A stretch of DNA of 64,000 nucleotides from Rhodobacter sp. (GCA_020637555.1 JACKKF010000010.1:15829-79828); one strand, 5' to 3'; shown: positions 1 to 7,765, counted from the stretch's first letter. The notes: generated from the letters alone by a model not told the origin. A program made the numbers and translations.

Positions 1-741
1 ATCGACCCGCACGGACTGCCGTGTGGGTCCGACGCGCACTTCGTCGAACCAGGCGATCTGGGTGGCCATCGGCCCGCCATGCCGGCTGACAAAGCTGCGA
101 TAGAGACCATATTTCAGATAGTAGATGTCTGGCAGGGGCGCAGCCCAGCCGGTGACGACCGCCCGCTCCTGCCCGTCGATCCAGATCGTCAACCTGGGTT
201 CACGGTTGTCGAAACCGATGGCCAGATCGTGCCAGCCGCCCCGCATGGCGGCCAGGCGCATCAGGTTGCGGTGGATATTCGGCGCATCCGGCACATGCAC
301 GGTCACGCTCAACCAGTCGCCGCGGGCCTCGATCTGCATCACCGGGGGGTGCGAAACCCGCCCGCCTGCGCGACGTTCCGGACCGCCGCGCTGATGGATC
401 TGGGCGAGTGTCGTGTTCACCTGATCCGAGACCGGAAACCCCTGCGGCAGCAGCACCGAAAAGCCGAACCAGATTTCCTGTCCGGGGGTCCATTCGAAAT
501 CGGGGCGGAACTCGGTCCTCTCGCGGTCGCGGGTGCAATCGTCGCCGCCGTTATTGGCGCCACAATCGCCCGCCCGCAATTCGAACCGCTGCGATTCCGC
601 CCCCGCGCGCGTGGGCGAGGCGACAATGGCATAGCCCCAGGGCGTATCGGACAGACTGCGTGCGCCGGGTAAACGCTGGGCCATGGACAGACCCGGCAAC
701 AGCGCGGCGCAAAGGGACAAGACAGCAAGACGACGGAACAT
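1..741 (-). CDS. Secreted polysaccharide lyase (heparin-lyase I / glucuronan-lyase-like), C-terminus beyond window
   Basis: An open frame runs without a stop from ATG 741 to the left edge, giving 247 residues and no C-terminal end. Residues 1-21 form a signal peptide (MFRRLAVL..., cleavage near SMA-Q), so the product should be exported. The body reads like the polysaccharide lyase jelly-roll fold: RTEFRPDFEW, an IWFGFSVLLP strand, QIHQR, WHDLAIGF followed by LTIWIDGQ, and YLKYGLYRS, which resembles the YxKxGIYR signature of alginate/glucuronan/heparin lyases. Family is recognised from motifs; the polymer degraded (a uronic-acid polysaccharide) is inferred. It is divergent from the LysR gene at 921. 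A laminarinase-like LamG protein is a less likely alternative. Confidence 0.72.
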   Translation of the reverse strand, partial: MFRRLAVLSLCAALLPGLSMAQRLPGARSLSDTPWGYAIVASPTRAGAESQRFELRAGDCGANNGGDDCTRDRERTEFRPDFEWTPGQEIWFGFSVLLPQGFPVSDQVNTTLAQIHQRGGPERRAGGRVSHPPVMQIEARGDWLSVTVHVPDAPNIHRNLMRLAAMRGGWHDLAIGFDNREPRLTIWIDGQERAVVTGWAAPLPDIYYLKYGLYRSFVSRHGGPMATQIAWFDEVRVGPTRQSVRVD

Positions 742-920
742 GCCCCCAACAGACACCGCCACCCCGCCCCGGGTCAAGGGCTTGCACCCTCGGGCGCAGG
801 GGCGCGCCCTGCCCTGCGTATCGGGCCGGGATCGCAGGCGGCGCAAGGTTCGGATTGTCAAACGGAGTGGTATGTAGAAAATTGGCAAAACTGCCTGTGC
901 CATGAAAAGGTTCTATACCT

Positions 921-1835
921 GTGGACCCGCGCCATCTGACCCAACTGGCGGTTATCGTCGAGCTCGGCTCGATCAGTCGCGCGGCTGAACGGCTGAACCT
1001 GAGCCAGCCAACCCTGTCACGGTCGGTCAGGATCCTTGAGGAACGCGTCGGCTCCCCCTTGCTACGACGTGAGCGTCATGGCGTCACGCCCACCGCGATC
1101 GGGTTGCAACTGGCACAGGACGGACGCGCCATTCTGGACCATTCCCGCCACGCGCAGGTCGCAGCCCAGGTCTGGAAGCAGGGACTGCAGGGCGAATTGC
1201 GTTTGGGGGTCGAACCCTTGCTGGCGGCGGCAGGGATCGGGGATCTTCTGTCTCGATCCATCCTGGACAACTGGCCCTATTCCTTGTCGGTGGTGGCTGC
1301 GCCGGCGGCGCGGTTGCTTGAGGATCTGTCACAGGGATGGCTGGATGTGGTCATCGCCCCGGCCAGGCCCGAGGGTTCCGACGCCCCCCTGATGCAAGAG
1401 GCGCTCTTTCCCGATCGGCTTTCGGTGTTCGCGGCCGCCAACGACCCGTTGCACGCCATTCCCGGGCCAAAGGACCCTGCCCTGCTGGCGGATCGGCACT
1501 GGATCGACGTGGCCGCGTTGTGGGACCTGTTCGGTTCGACCCGCGCCTTGCTGGACATCATTGGCTTGCCGCAGGTTGTTCCAAAGATACGCGTCGCCGC
1601 CGATGTCGCGATGTTGAGCCGCATCGTGACCCGTGTTCAGGGCTTGTGTTTTCTTCCCAGCGCCAGCGCCGCGTATTTGCAAGACCATCATGGATTGTGG
1701 CCGGTGCCGATCACCACGGCGCTGCAGAACCGTGACATGGCAGTCTGGAGTCTTCGCTCCAATGCCGGAACCCAAAGGCTCGTGCACTTCCGATCGCGGC
1801 TCGCGGCGTTTGTCAGCGGGCTGAACCTGACCTGA
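921..1835 (+). CDS. LysR-family transcriptional regulator
   Basis: A 304-residue protein of normal LysR length. An N-terminal winged helix-turn-helix (GSISRAAERLNLSQPTLSRS, about residues 14-33) is followed by a periplasmic-binding-like effector domain. The start is GTG 921, with a purine run (AAAAGG, 905-910) about 10 nt upstream. It is divergent from the polysaccharide lyase gene, so the lyase is a natural target. A short GGCA-N4-TGCC repeat at 884-895 lies in the shared promoter region and could be a binding half-site. It converges on repC. The effector is unknown. Confidence 0.9.
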   Translation: MDPRHLTQLAVIVELGSISRAAERLNLSQPTLSRSVRILEERVGSPLLRRERHGVTPTAIGLQLAQDGRAILDHSRHAQVAAQVWKQGLQGELRLGVEPLLAAAGIGDLLSRSILDNWPYSLSVVAAPAARLLEDLSQGWLDVVIAPARPEGSDAPLMQEALFPDRLSVFAAANDPLHAIPGPKDPALLADRHWIDVAALWDLFGSTRALLDIIGLPQVVPKIRVAADVAMLSRIVTRVQGLCFLPSASAAYLQDHHGLWPVPITTALQNRDMAVWSLRSNAGTQRLVHFRSRLAAFVSGLNLT

Positions 1836-1847
1836 CCCAGACCGCCA

Positions 1848-1863
1848 GTTGTCCGCGGACAAC
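1848..1863. other. 16-bp perfect palindrome, probable parS-type centromere site (copy 1)
   Basis: GTTGTCCGCGGACAAC is a perfect palindrome lying one base beyond the repC stop codon, in the gap to the convergent LysR gene. An identical copy lies at 2864-2879. It fits the general GTT...AAC form of repABC centromere palindromes bound by RepB. Function is inferred from position, symmetry and duplication. Confidence 0.7.
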
Positions 1864-1864
1864 C

Positions 1865-2929
1865 TCATGACGGGGCCGGCAAGACAGGGGTTTGGCGGGC
1901 GAGACGGGCGATCATGGCGTAGGGGTCAAAGCTGTGTGCCCGGGTGCCGCTGGTGATCGATCGGAAATAGGCGCCGGTGTTGCGGATGCGTGTCTGCAAC
2001 TTGATGACGATCCACACGGCCAGCGCCGTCGGCAAGGTGCCGATGTGCTGATCTGCCGCGTCATAGGTTGCCATGTCGATCCCGACCATTGGCGCCAGCG
2101 TTCGGGCATGGGCGATCACGTCACCAGGCGTGCTGATGGGTCTCAGCGAAAATTCGGCTGCCTCGGGACAAGCGGTCAGGATGTCGGCAACCGAAACCGC
2201 TGGCGTGTTCTTATCAATATGTTCTTCCCTTGACTTATGATGGTGGCGGACATTCTGGCCGTCGCTGGCGGACGGAACAGGTGTTTCAACGCTCTGCGGC
2301 GGCATGTCGGCGGGGCCATCCTCAGGGGCGGTTTCCATCGTGGCCAGCAGGGTTTCCAGTGTTGTCAGGTCCAGTTTTCGACGCAGGCACCGCTGCGCCA
2401 TGAGGGCGTCGTGGTCCTCGGGGCTGATCTGCAGGCGGCGATGAATGGCTGCGCGCAGTTTGCCTTGCAGATAACGGCGCTGTTCCTCGCGCCGGGTTGC
2501 ATCGGCTGCCATGTGCGCAATTTCTGCCAGTCGCGCAAACAGCGGCGACAGGTCAAAGCCGAAGCGCAGCGCGCAGTCCTGAACCGGGTTCCGACGCATG
2601 AACCGTTTGCCGTTGGGGCTGTCATTGCGGACCAGCAACCCGGCCTCGATCAGGGCCGCCACATGCCGGCGGATCGTTCGGTCGGAAATTCCGTTGCGCC
2701 GAAAGGACAACGTCGCGTTCGAGGCAAAGACAGTGTGATGGTTGCGACGCGGCGGCAGGCAGGACAACAGCGCGTCCAGCGTCACGATCACCGGGGGTTT
2801 CAGGCCCAGCAAAGGGGCGGCCTTGCGCAGCAGGTCGATGACGATGTGCCGTTCGGGGCAGGGGTTGTCCGCGGACAACACGGAACCATCCCGCTGCCCG
2901 AGGGCCGCAGAGGTTTGAACGAATGCCAT
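1865..2929 (-). CDS. repC: RepC replication initiator of a repABC plasmid
   Basis: A 354-residue initiator needed to start replication at an origin that, in repABC plasmids, lies inside repC itself. The N-terminal half has the winged-helix region (GISDRTIRRHVAALIEAGLL, residues 80-99), then the conserved RepC stretch around RFGFDLSPLFARLAEIAHMA. The C-terminal domain holds ADILTACPE and the terminal FRSITSGTRAHSFDPYAMI region. ATG 2929 (MAFVQT) is preferred over an upstream in-frame ATG at 2986 because RepC proteins begin at this point. It follows repB in the same direction after a 189-bp gap holding a candidate antisense RNA. One parS-like palindrome lies inside the gene and one just past its stop. 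Confidence 0.95.
   Translation of the reverse strand: MAFVQTSAALGQRDGSVLSADNPCPERHIVIDLLRKAAPLLGLKPPVIVTLDALLSCLPPRRNHHTVFASNATLSFRRNGISDRTIRRHVAALIEAGLLVRNDSPNGKRFMRRNPVQDCALRFGFDLSPLFARLAEIAHMAADATRREEQRRYLQGKLRAAIHRRLQISPEDHDALMAQRCLRRKLDLTTLETLLATMETAPEDGPADMPPQSVETPVPSASDGQNVRHHHKSREEHIDKNTPAVSVADILTACPEAAEFSLRPISTPGDVIAHARTLAPMVGIDMATYDAADQHIGTLPTALAVWIVIKLQTRIRNTGAYFRSITSGTRAHSFDPYAMIARLARQTPVLPAPS
2206..2241. other. AT-rich segment inside repC, candidate oriV core
   Basis: This stretch (with TTCTTATCAATATG and TTGACTTATGATG) is clearly richer in A+T than the surrounding GC-rich coding sequence. It encodes the variable linker between the two RepC domains. In studied repABC plasmids the origin lies within repC in an AT-rich section, so this is the likeliest unwinding region here. 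Confidence 0.45.
2864..2879. other. 16-bp perfect palindrome inside repC, probable parS-type site (copy 2)
   Basis: GTTGTCCGCGGACAAC is identical to the copy at 1848-1863 but lies within the repC coding sequence, at about codons 17-22. A perfect 16-mer repeated twice within 1 kb around the replicon points to a partition (RepB-binding) site rather than coding coincidence. Confidence 0.7.
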
Positions 2930-3005
2930 GATGTCTTCACGAAAGCTGGACCGAGAAATGCGCCACCAGGTCCGTGACTCGATCAAGAGGTCACGAATTT
3001 CCGAT

Positions 3006-3020
3006 CAACCGAATCGGTTG
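3006..3020. repeat. Inverted repeat in the repB-repC gap
   Basis: CAACCGAATCGGTTG has perfect 7-bp arms around one base. It lies 77 bp upstream of the repC ATG and just before the candidate -35 of the antisense RNA promoter. It could form a hairpin in the repC leader or serve as a protein-binding site. Confidence 0.45.
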
Positions 3021-3023
3021 TTG

Positions 3024-3051
3024 TTGACTGGTGGGGAGAAGCTGCTAAATC
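3024..3051 (+). promoter_or_regulatory. Candidate promoter of the antisense (ct) RNA
   Basis: TTGACT (3024-3029) and TAAATC (3046-3051) are separated by 16 bp and read opposite to the rep genes, in the gap where repABC plasmids carry a counter-transcribed RNA that represses repC. Confidence 0.45.
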
Positions 3052-3057
3052 TGAAGG

Positions 3058-3118
3058 TGCAAAGACAGATCGGGCTCTCCGGGGGAAACCTTGGGGGGCT
3101 CTTTCTCTTTCTGGCTGT
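3058..3118 (+). ncRNA. Candidate counter-transcribed RNA of the repABC replicon
   Basis: Placed from the promoter at 3024-3051 and from the conserved position of the incompatibility RNA between repB and repC. It would be complementary to the repC leader. A G-rich stretch followed by CTCTTTCTCTTTCT at about 3098-3112 may mark the 3' end, but no strong terminator hairpin is visible, so both ends are approximate. Confidence 0.35.
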
Positions 3119-4105
3119 TTATCGTGCTCCCTTTTTGTTGCTGGGTCTGGGTGATCCTTCGCTCGCCTGCCAATCGGCGTGCAGCCGGCGCAAAGCGGTT
3201 TCGGCGTTGTCACGCAGCCATTCGTTGAATGCAGGGGCCGCAGATTTGGGAAGCTTCAGTGTCAGTCCGCGCGCCGTTTCGCTGAGCTCGCCCAGAACCG
3301 TGCCGTCTGCCAGCGTGACGGGCAGGGCAGGGGGGGCAGGGCGGTCCGGCCTGGTGATGGCAAGAACCGCGGCGCCGAGCCGGTCGAACCGTCCGTCCGA
3401 ATTGGTGACGCTATCCAGCCCGCATTCATCAGCGATGGCGTTCAGGTCCAGATCGTTTTCGCGCGCCGCGTCCGCCAGGTCCTCCCAGCGGCGGCGGCCG
3501 ACACCGTGGGCGGATCCGATACGCTGGATCACTTCGGTCGGGATGCCTCGTGCGACCTTGTTCATGCGTGACAGCATGGCCTTGTCGATTGCCAGCGCAT
3601 CCTGAATGACCGCCGAGTCATAGCCGCTTTCCCCAAGGCTGGCTGCGAACAGCGCCTTTTCGATGAAACTGGGGTCCAGGCGCTCGGCGTTTTCCTGACC
3701 TTGGGCCAGAATTGCCTCGTGGTCCGAAAGCGACCGCACCAGCGCCTTGGCCGGTTGCCCAAGACGTCTGAGTGCATGCAGTCGCCGGCGCCCATAGACG
3801 ATGCGGTAATGTCCCGGCCGATCCGCCACAGGGCGCACCATGATCGGCACCTGCTGGCCATGGGTGCGCAGGCTTTCCGCCAGCTGTGCGACATCCTCGT
3901 CCGTGATGCGCAGTCGATCCTTGGGCCCATCGTCCAGGATCATCTCGGGTGCGATCTCTCGCACCGCGTTGCTGGACAGGTCCTTGAGGGTCGATCGAAT
4001 GCCGCTCATGGCGCCGGTGTTGGGAAAGCGGGGCGCGGGTTCCGTGGCCGGGCCTTGTGCGGTGTCCGGCGGGGCAGGGGGCTGGAATATGTTGCGGCGT
4101 GCCAT
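3119..4105 (-). CDS. repB: RepB, ParB-family partition protein
   Basis: A 328-residue ParB-type protein that binds parS and works with RepA to segregate the plasmid. The ParB/Srx-like domain spans about residues 60-150 and includes GRRRLHALRRLG (105-116), the equivalent of the conserved ParB GxRRxxA motif. A central helix-turn-helix region follows (SGYDSAVIQDALAIDKAMLS). The C-terminal part carries the RepB domain. Its ATG overlaps the repA stop (TGATG at 4103-4107), so the two are translationally coupled. The two 16-bp palindromes near repC are its probable binding sites. Confidence 0.95.
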   Translation of the reverse strand: MARRNIFQPPAPPDTAQGPATEPAPRFPNTGAMSGIRSTLKDLSSNAVREIAPEMILDDGPKDRLRITDEDVAQLAESLRTHGQQVPIMVRPVADRPGHYRIVYGRRRLHALRRLGQPAKALVRSLSDHEAILAQGQENAERLDPSFIEKALFAASLGESGYDSAVIQDALAIDKAMLSRMNKVARGIPTEVIQRIGSAHGVGRRRWEDLADAARENDLDLNAIADECGLDSVTNSDGRFDRLGAAVLAITRPDRPAPPALPVTLADGTVLGELSETARGLTLKLPKSAAPAFNEWLRDNAETALRRLHADWQASEGSPRPSNKKGAR

Positions 4106-5298
4106 CAGTCAGCCTCCCGTCCCCAGGCGCGCTGGAGTGTCTTCTCGAATTCGTCCGCAACGCCATTGACGCTTTCCAGGATGCGGTCGAGGGTCTTTTT
4201 CACCACCTGCGATGGCTCAAGCTCGTAAATGGTCTGCTGGGTCATGCCGGCATCCGAAATGGCCGTGGATTTCAGCATGGGTGTGGTCAGCACCTGATCC
4301 AGCAGGATCGACCGCAGAAACCCCGCCATCTGCGATTGCGGCACATCGGTCGGTTCATAGCGGGCGATCAGAAACTTGAGAAACGCCCAGTCGATCGGTC
4401 CGGTCGCCTCTTCCAGCGTGCGAACCGTCTCGCCCGCCATTTCGAGAAACTGCGCCATCGAGGCCACGTCCAGCATGCTGGGCACCACCGTGATCAGCAA
4501 CCCGGTCGATGCCAGCAAGGCTGTCATCGTGGTGAAGCCCAGTTGCGGCGGGCAGTCGATCAGAACCAGGTCATAATCGGCCTCGACCTCGTCCAGCGCG
4601 ATGGCGAGCCGCTGGGTAAAGGGCGGTTCGACGCGGTGTTGCAGGGCATAGGCGGTCTCGGTCTCGTATTCGGACAGCATGAGGCCGGCCGGCGCCAGGT
4701 CCAGATTGTGGAAATAGGTCTTGCGGATGACCTGGCTCAGCGGCACCGGGTCTTCATAGCGCAGGGAATCATAGACCGTGCCGCTTTCGACGAACTCGAT
4801 CTCGGGGCGATAGCCGAACATGGTGGTCAGGCTGGCCTGCGGGTCCATGTCGATCGCCAGCACGCGATATCCGCGCAGGGCATAGCGTTGTGCCAGGTGA
4901 ACGGCGGTCGTGGTCTTGCTGGAGCCGCCCTTGAAATTGACAATCGAGACCACCTGCAGGGCGTCCCCGTCGCGGCGGCCGGGCAGATAGGCATCCCCAT
5001 TGCGGCCGGTGCGGGCCATGACATGTCGGATCTGGTCGATTTCAGCCGCGGAATACATCCGCCGCCCGCGCGAGTCCGTTTCGACCTCGGGGAAATCCCC
5101 CTCCTGATGGCGGGTGCGCAGGTTTGACAGGCTGATACCCGTCAGTTCCGACACCTCGAACGGGTGAAACTTGCGCAGGGTCTTTCGGCTTTCCGGACGA
5201 AAGCTGTTGCGCATATGGTCGTCCAGCGCGGTAGACAGGCGCGCGGCATTGGCCGCGATCATCGCGGCAATGGACTGAGGGGTCGTTTCCTGGTTCAT
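4105..5298 (-). CDS. repA: RepA, ParA-family partition ATPase
   Basis: A 397-residue ATPase that drives plasmid partition and usually represses the repABC promoter. A MerR-like helix-turn-helix region (about 50-95) precedes the deviant Walker A box KGGSSKTT (123-130). DMDPQASLT follows, and DLVLIDCPPQLG is the Walker B-like strand. ATG 5298 (MNQETT) gives the usual RepA length; an in-frame ATG 60 bases upstream would add an atypical leader. It is first in the repA-repB-repC operon. Confidence 0.95.
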   Translation of the reverse strand: MNQETTPQSIAAMIAANAARLSTALDDHMRNSFRPESRKTLRKFHPFEVSELTGISLSNLRTRHQEGDFPEVETDSRGRRMYSAAEIDQIRHVMARTGRNGDAYLPGRRDGDALQVVSIVNFKGGSSKTTTAVHLAQRYALRGYRVLAIDMDPQASLTTMFGYRPEIEFVESGTVYDSLRYEDPVPLSQVIRKTYFHNLDLAPAGLMLSEYETETAYALQHRVEPPFTQRLAIALDEVEADYDLVLIDCPPQLGFTTMTALLASTGLLITVVPSMLDVASMAQFLEMAGETVRTLEEATGPIDWAFLKFLIARYEPTDVPQSQMAGFLRSILLDQVLTTPMLKSTAISDAGMTQQTIYELEPSQVVKKTLDRILESVNGVADEFEKTLQRAWGREAD

Positions 5299-5618
5299 TA
5301 TGCCTATCTGCCCTGTGGCCTCTTGCCGGGCCCTTTGTGTTTTGACGCTGAAATGCAATAAATGCGCAGTCGAGCGTCGACAAGTGTGATGACACGCAAC
5401 TTATCCCCAGGCAACACTTTTCTGGGCAATCGGCCCAGAGGACCCGGGTGCAGCCAGGGGGCGGTCGATCAAGGACGCGTCGCAAGCACCTGAAAACCCG
5501 CGATTTCAGCGGTTTTGCGGCCTCAAGGTCCAGATATGGTGGTTTCGGTTTTCAGGACCCCAAATCCATGAGGGGGCCTCGACAAGGGCGAATCGGGGCG
5601 GGGTGCGCTTTGGCGGTC
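5299..5618. other. Non-coding region upstream of repA
   Basis: This 320-bp gap holds the repA promoter region and the 3' flank of the recombinase gene. It contains a GTCGA-GCG-TCGAC repeat (5369-5381), a DnaA-box-like TTATCCCCA (5401-5409, one mismatch from TTATCCACA), and a 9-bp inverted repeat CCTGAAAAC (5489-5497) / GTTTTCAGG (5548-5556). No convincing gene is present. Confidence 0.5.
5356..5383 (-). promoter_or_regulatory. Candidate repA promoter with internal operator
   Basis: On the minus strand TTGTCG (5383-5378) and TTATTG (5361-5356) are 16 bp apart. The spacer holds most of the perfect repeat GTCGA-N3-TCGAC (5369-5381), a plausible RepA/RepB autorepression site. The -10 match is weak. 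Confidence 0.35.
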
Positions 5619-6662
5619 TTACTCGCCCAACAGGTCCGTCGCCGGGTTCTCGGTGATCTCGACATCGGCATAGTATCTCTGCGCCTGGATGGCAGACCGG
5701 TGCAGGCTGAGCTTCATCGCCGCGGCCAGAGGCGCGCCATCGAGGGCCGCCTGGGTCAAGAAGCCGGCGCGCAGTCCGTGGGGTGTGACGTAGTCCTCGG
5801 GCAGGCCAGCCAGCTTCAGCCGATGCCGCAGGATGACCCGCAGCGCGTCGGGTGCGAGGCGGCGGGGCAGGGGGCGGTCGGATGTCGACACCGGGCGGAA
5901 CAGGGGGCCCGTGGTCAACTGCGCGCATTCCATCCAATGCACAAGCGCCCGTGCGGCGGGACCTTTGAGCGGCAGGCGCGGGGCATCGTCCTTGCGGGTG
6001 GTCTTGGTCTCCAGAAGGCGCAACCAGACCAGGCCCTTCTCGGCAAAGTCATCGCGGCGGATATCCTCGACATTCAGCGCGGTGACCTCGGACCGGCGCC
6101 GCCCGCCGCTGGCAAAGGCGAGCGTCAGCATGGACCGGTCGCGGATCCCGCGCAGGCTGTCGTCGCAGGTTGCCAGCAGGGTCCGCAGGACCTCGCGTGT
6201 CACCGGGCGGGGTGATTTCGGCTTGTGTGGCCGGGCAATGGCGCGGCGGGCCTTTTGCCGCGCCTGCTGCACCAGCGGCGCCGAAAACGGCGAGGGCAGG
6301 TTGCGCATCCGGTGAAACGCCTGCCAGCTGGCGATGCGGCGGTCCAGCGTCGACGGGGCGGGGGCGGTCAGCGCGCGCCTGAGCCCCAGCGCGATCAGTT
6401 CGTCGGCCACGTCGCGCGCGGCGCCTGGCTTGTCGGTCAGGTCCTCGGCGTGATGCAGCAGGAACTTGAGGGCGATTTCCTGATCCTCGGGCCAGGACAG
6501 GGGGCGACCGACCGCCGCCATCTTCCAGGCGGCGATATAGGCCAGGTCCCGCTCCCAGGCGCGCAACGTGTTGGCAGGGGTGCCCTTGCGATACAGCGCG
6601 GCGAGAGCCTGGTCATCGGCATCCGAAAGTTGGGCATAGGAGGGCAGGGGGATCAGCGGCAT
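5619..6662 (-). CDS. Tyrosine recombinase / phage-type integrase
   Basis: A 347-residue site-specific recombinase. The N-terminal SAM-like DNA-binding domain covers about residues 15-130 and the catalytic domain about 155-340. Visible catalytic residues are Arg in GGRRRSE (188-190), Lys in ETKTTRK (about 220), HGLR (His295, Arg298), His321 and Tyr330/331 in AQRYY. The order fits R-K-H-R-H-Y. ATG 6662 (MPLIPL) is preferred because the longer frame would run through the promoter of the divergent antitoxin gene. It probably resolves plasmid multimers or integrates a cassette; the 9-bp inverted repeat downstream (5489-5556) is a possible site. No excisionase was found beside it. Confidence 0.9.
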   Translation of the reverse strand: MPLIPLPSYAQLSDADDQALAALYRKGTPANTLRAWERDLAYIAAWKMAAVGRPLSWPEDQEIALKFLLHHAEDLTDKPGAARDVADELIALGLRRALTAPAPSTLDRRIASWQAFHRMRNLPSPFSAPLVQQARQKARRAIARPHKPKSPRPVTREVLRTLLATCDDSLRGIRDRSMLTLAFASGGRRRSEVTALNVEDIRRDDFAEKGLVWLRLLETKTTRKDDAPRLPLKGPAARALVHWMECAQLTTGPLFRPVSTSDRPLPRRLAPDALRVILRHRLKLAGLPEDYVTPHGLRAGFLTQAALDGAPLAAAMKLSLHRSAIQAQRYYADVEITENPATDLLGE

Positions 6663-6674
6663 ACAGGCGAGACC

Positions 6675-6715
6675 TTGATTCCAGACGTTGGCGACTGTAT
6701 ATCCTGACGTATACA
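6675..6715 (+). promoter_or_regulatory. Promoter and operator of the AbrB/Doc operon
   Basis: TTGATT (6675-6680), a 17-bp spacer and TATATC (6698-6703) form a good sigma-70 promoter. A perfect 6-bp inverted repeat TGTATA-N8-TATACA (6696-6715) covers the -10, as expected for toxin-antitoxin autorepression. Confidence 0.6.
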
Positions 6716-6731
6716 CGTTGAAGGTCCCAAG

Positions 6732-6956
6732 ATGATCGAAACACGCATTCGTAAAGTTGGCAACTCGGCGGTCATGACCCTGACCAGCGAGATGCTGGCG
6801 ATGATGGACGTCAAGCCTGGGGACACGCTGTTCGTGGTGCGCGGTGATGACGGCTCGCTCAAACTGATGCCGCACGCTCCGAACGTCGCTGCGGCTCTGG
6901 AAGCGGCCGAGATCGTCATGGATGAGAACCGCGACCTTCTGCAGGCTCTGGCGTGA
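6732..6956 (+). CDS. AbrB/MazE-family antitoxin
   Basis: A 74-residue swapped-hairpin DNA-binding protein. The AbrB/MazE signature is visible (RKVGNSAVMTLTSEML, then MDVKPGDTLFVV). The C-terminal tail rich in Ala, Glu and Leu (about 50-74) would bind and neutralise the toxin. Its stop overlaps the GTG start of the Doc gene (GTGA, 6953-6956), the usual coupling in toxin-antitoxin operons. It probably also represses its own promoter at the repeat 6696-6715. This is an AbrB-type partner rather than the Phd partner of phage P1 Doc. Confidence 0.85.
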   Translation: MIETRIRKVGNSAVMTLTSEMLAMMDVKPGDTLFVVRGDDGSLKLMPHAPNVAAALEAAEIVMDENRDLLQALA

Positions 6957-7345
6957 GGGAATGGATCTGGGTGCCGCTGCCGGTGCTTCATGCCATCCAT
7001 GACCGACAGATCGCGCGGCACGGCGGGGCGCCCGGCACCCGTGACGTTACCCTTCTTGAAGGGGCGGCGGCGCGTCCTGTGAACCGCGCGGTCTATGAGG
7101 CGGGCACGGTTTTCGAGGTGGCGGCGGCATACGGCTTCGGCATCGCCAAGGCGCATGCCTTTGTTGATGGCAACAAGCGGACTGCCTTTGTGGCCACGCT
7201 GACATTTCTGCGGCTGAACGGTTTCGCACTCCGCCCTGATCCAACGGACGGCGTGCAGATGATGGAAGACCTCGCCAGCGGGGCGCGTTCGGAAGCAGAT
7301 TTCGCAGTGTGGTTGGAGCATCTGGCGAGGCCAATCGAGGGCTGA
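6953..7345 (+). CDS. doc: Doc-family (death-on-curing) Fic-fold toxin
   Basis: A 130-residue toxin close in length to P1 Doc (126). The Fic-fold motif HAFVDGNKRT (residues 68-77) carries the Doc-type NKR in place of the GNGR of AMPylating Fic proteins. P1 Doc phosphorylates and inactivates elongation factor Tu, so the same activity is expected. The GTG start overlaps the antitoxin stop. The pair lies 1.4 kb from repA and so probably acts as a plasmid addiction module. Confidence 0.9.
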   Translation: MREWIWVPLPVLHAIHDRQIARHGGAPGTRDVTLLEGAAARPVNRAVYEAGTVFEVAAAYGFGIAKAHAFVDGNKRTAFVATLTFLRLNGFALRPDPTDGVQMMEDLASGARSEADFAVWLEHLARPIEG

Positions 7346-7389
7346 GATGCCCACAGAATGACGATTTTACCCGCCCAGATCAAGAGTCA

Positions 7390-7408
7390 CGATAAGGCAT
7401 ACTTATCG
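7390..7408. repeat. Inverted repeat downstream of doc
   Basis: CGATAAG-GCATA-CTTATCG has perfect 7-bp arms with a 5-nt loop. It lies 45 bp past the doc stop and about 85 bp before the WGR gene. It has no T tract, so it is either a weak terminator or a regulator site for the downstream gene. Confidence 0.4.
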
Positions 7409-7491
7409 AGACTATGCGTCCGAGACGATCCCATGACATGTAGCGCGCAAAAGATTGGAAAAATGCGTGTTACAGGAATCACCACTTTGCT

Positions 7492-7764
7492 ATGATTAAC
7501 AAAATCAATCAAAGGTCATCCCCCTTGATCGCCCATCTCGAACACCGTGAGCCGGATCTGAACTGTTTCCGCTTCTACCGGATGGACGTGGAGCGCGACC
7601 TGTTCGGAACCTGGGTGCTGATGCGCAATTGGGGGCGGATCGGGACCCGGGGGCGGGACCGGATCGACAGCTTTGACAGCCGCGCCGCAGCCGAGAGGGC
7701 GCGAGACCGCCTTTCCACTGCGAAAACGCGACGCGGCTATGTCGTGCTGCACGCAACACCCTGA
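7492..7764 (+). CDS. WGR-domain protein
   Basis: A 90-residue protein consisting of little more than a WGR domain: FRFYRMDVERDLFGTW, then NWGRIGTRG with the namesake Trp-Gly-Arg, and a C-terminal helix RAAAERARDRL. WGR domains in bacteria occur alone or fused to polymerases and MolR-like proteins and are thought to bind nucleic acids. Small stand-alone copies are common on alphaproteobacterial plasmids. The exact start is uncertain; ATG 7492 gives a short basic leader. It ends one base before the DUF1612 gene. Function unknown. Confidence 0.8.
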   Translation: MINKINQRSSPLIAHLEHREPDLNCFRFYRMDVERDLFGTWVLMRNWGRIGTRGRDRIDSFDSRAAAERARDRLSTAKTRRGYVVLHATP

Positions 7765-7765
7765 C

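Noticed and set aside
5401..5409. DnaA box as a chromosomal-type origin
   Set aside because: A single TTATCCCCA with one mismatch is weak evidence, and the repABC origin is expected inside repC.
5489..5556. Integration or resolution site of the tyrosine recombinase
   Set aside because: The 9-bp inverted repeat is suggestive, but its 50-bp spacer is too long for a core recombination site and no second copy was seen; kept only as a note in the non-coding region.
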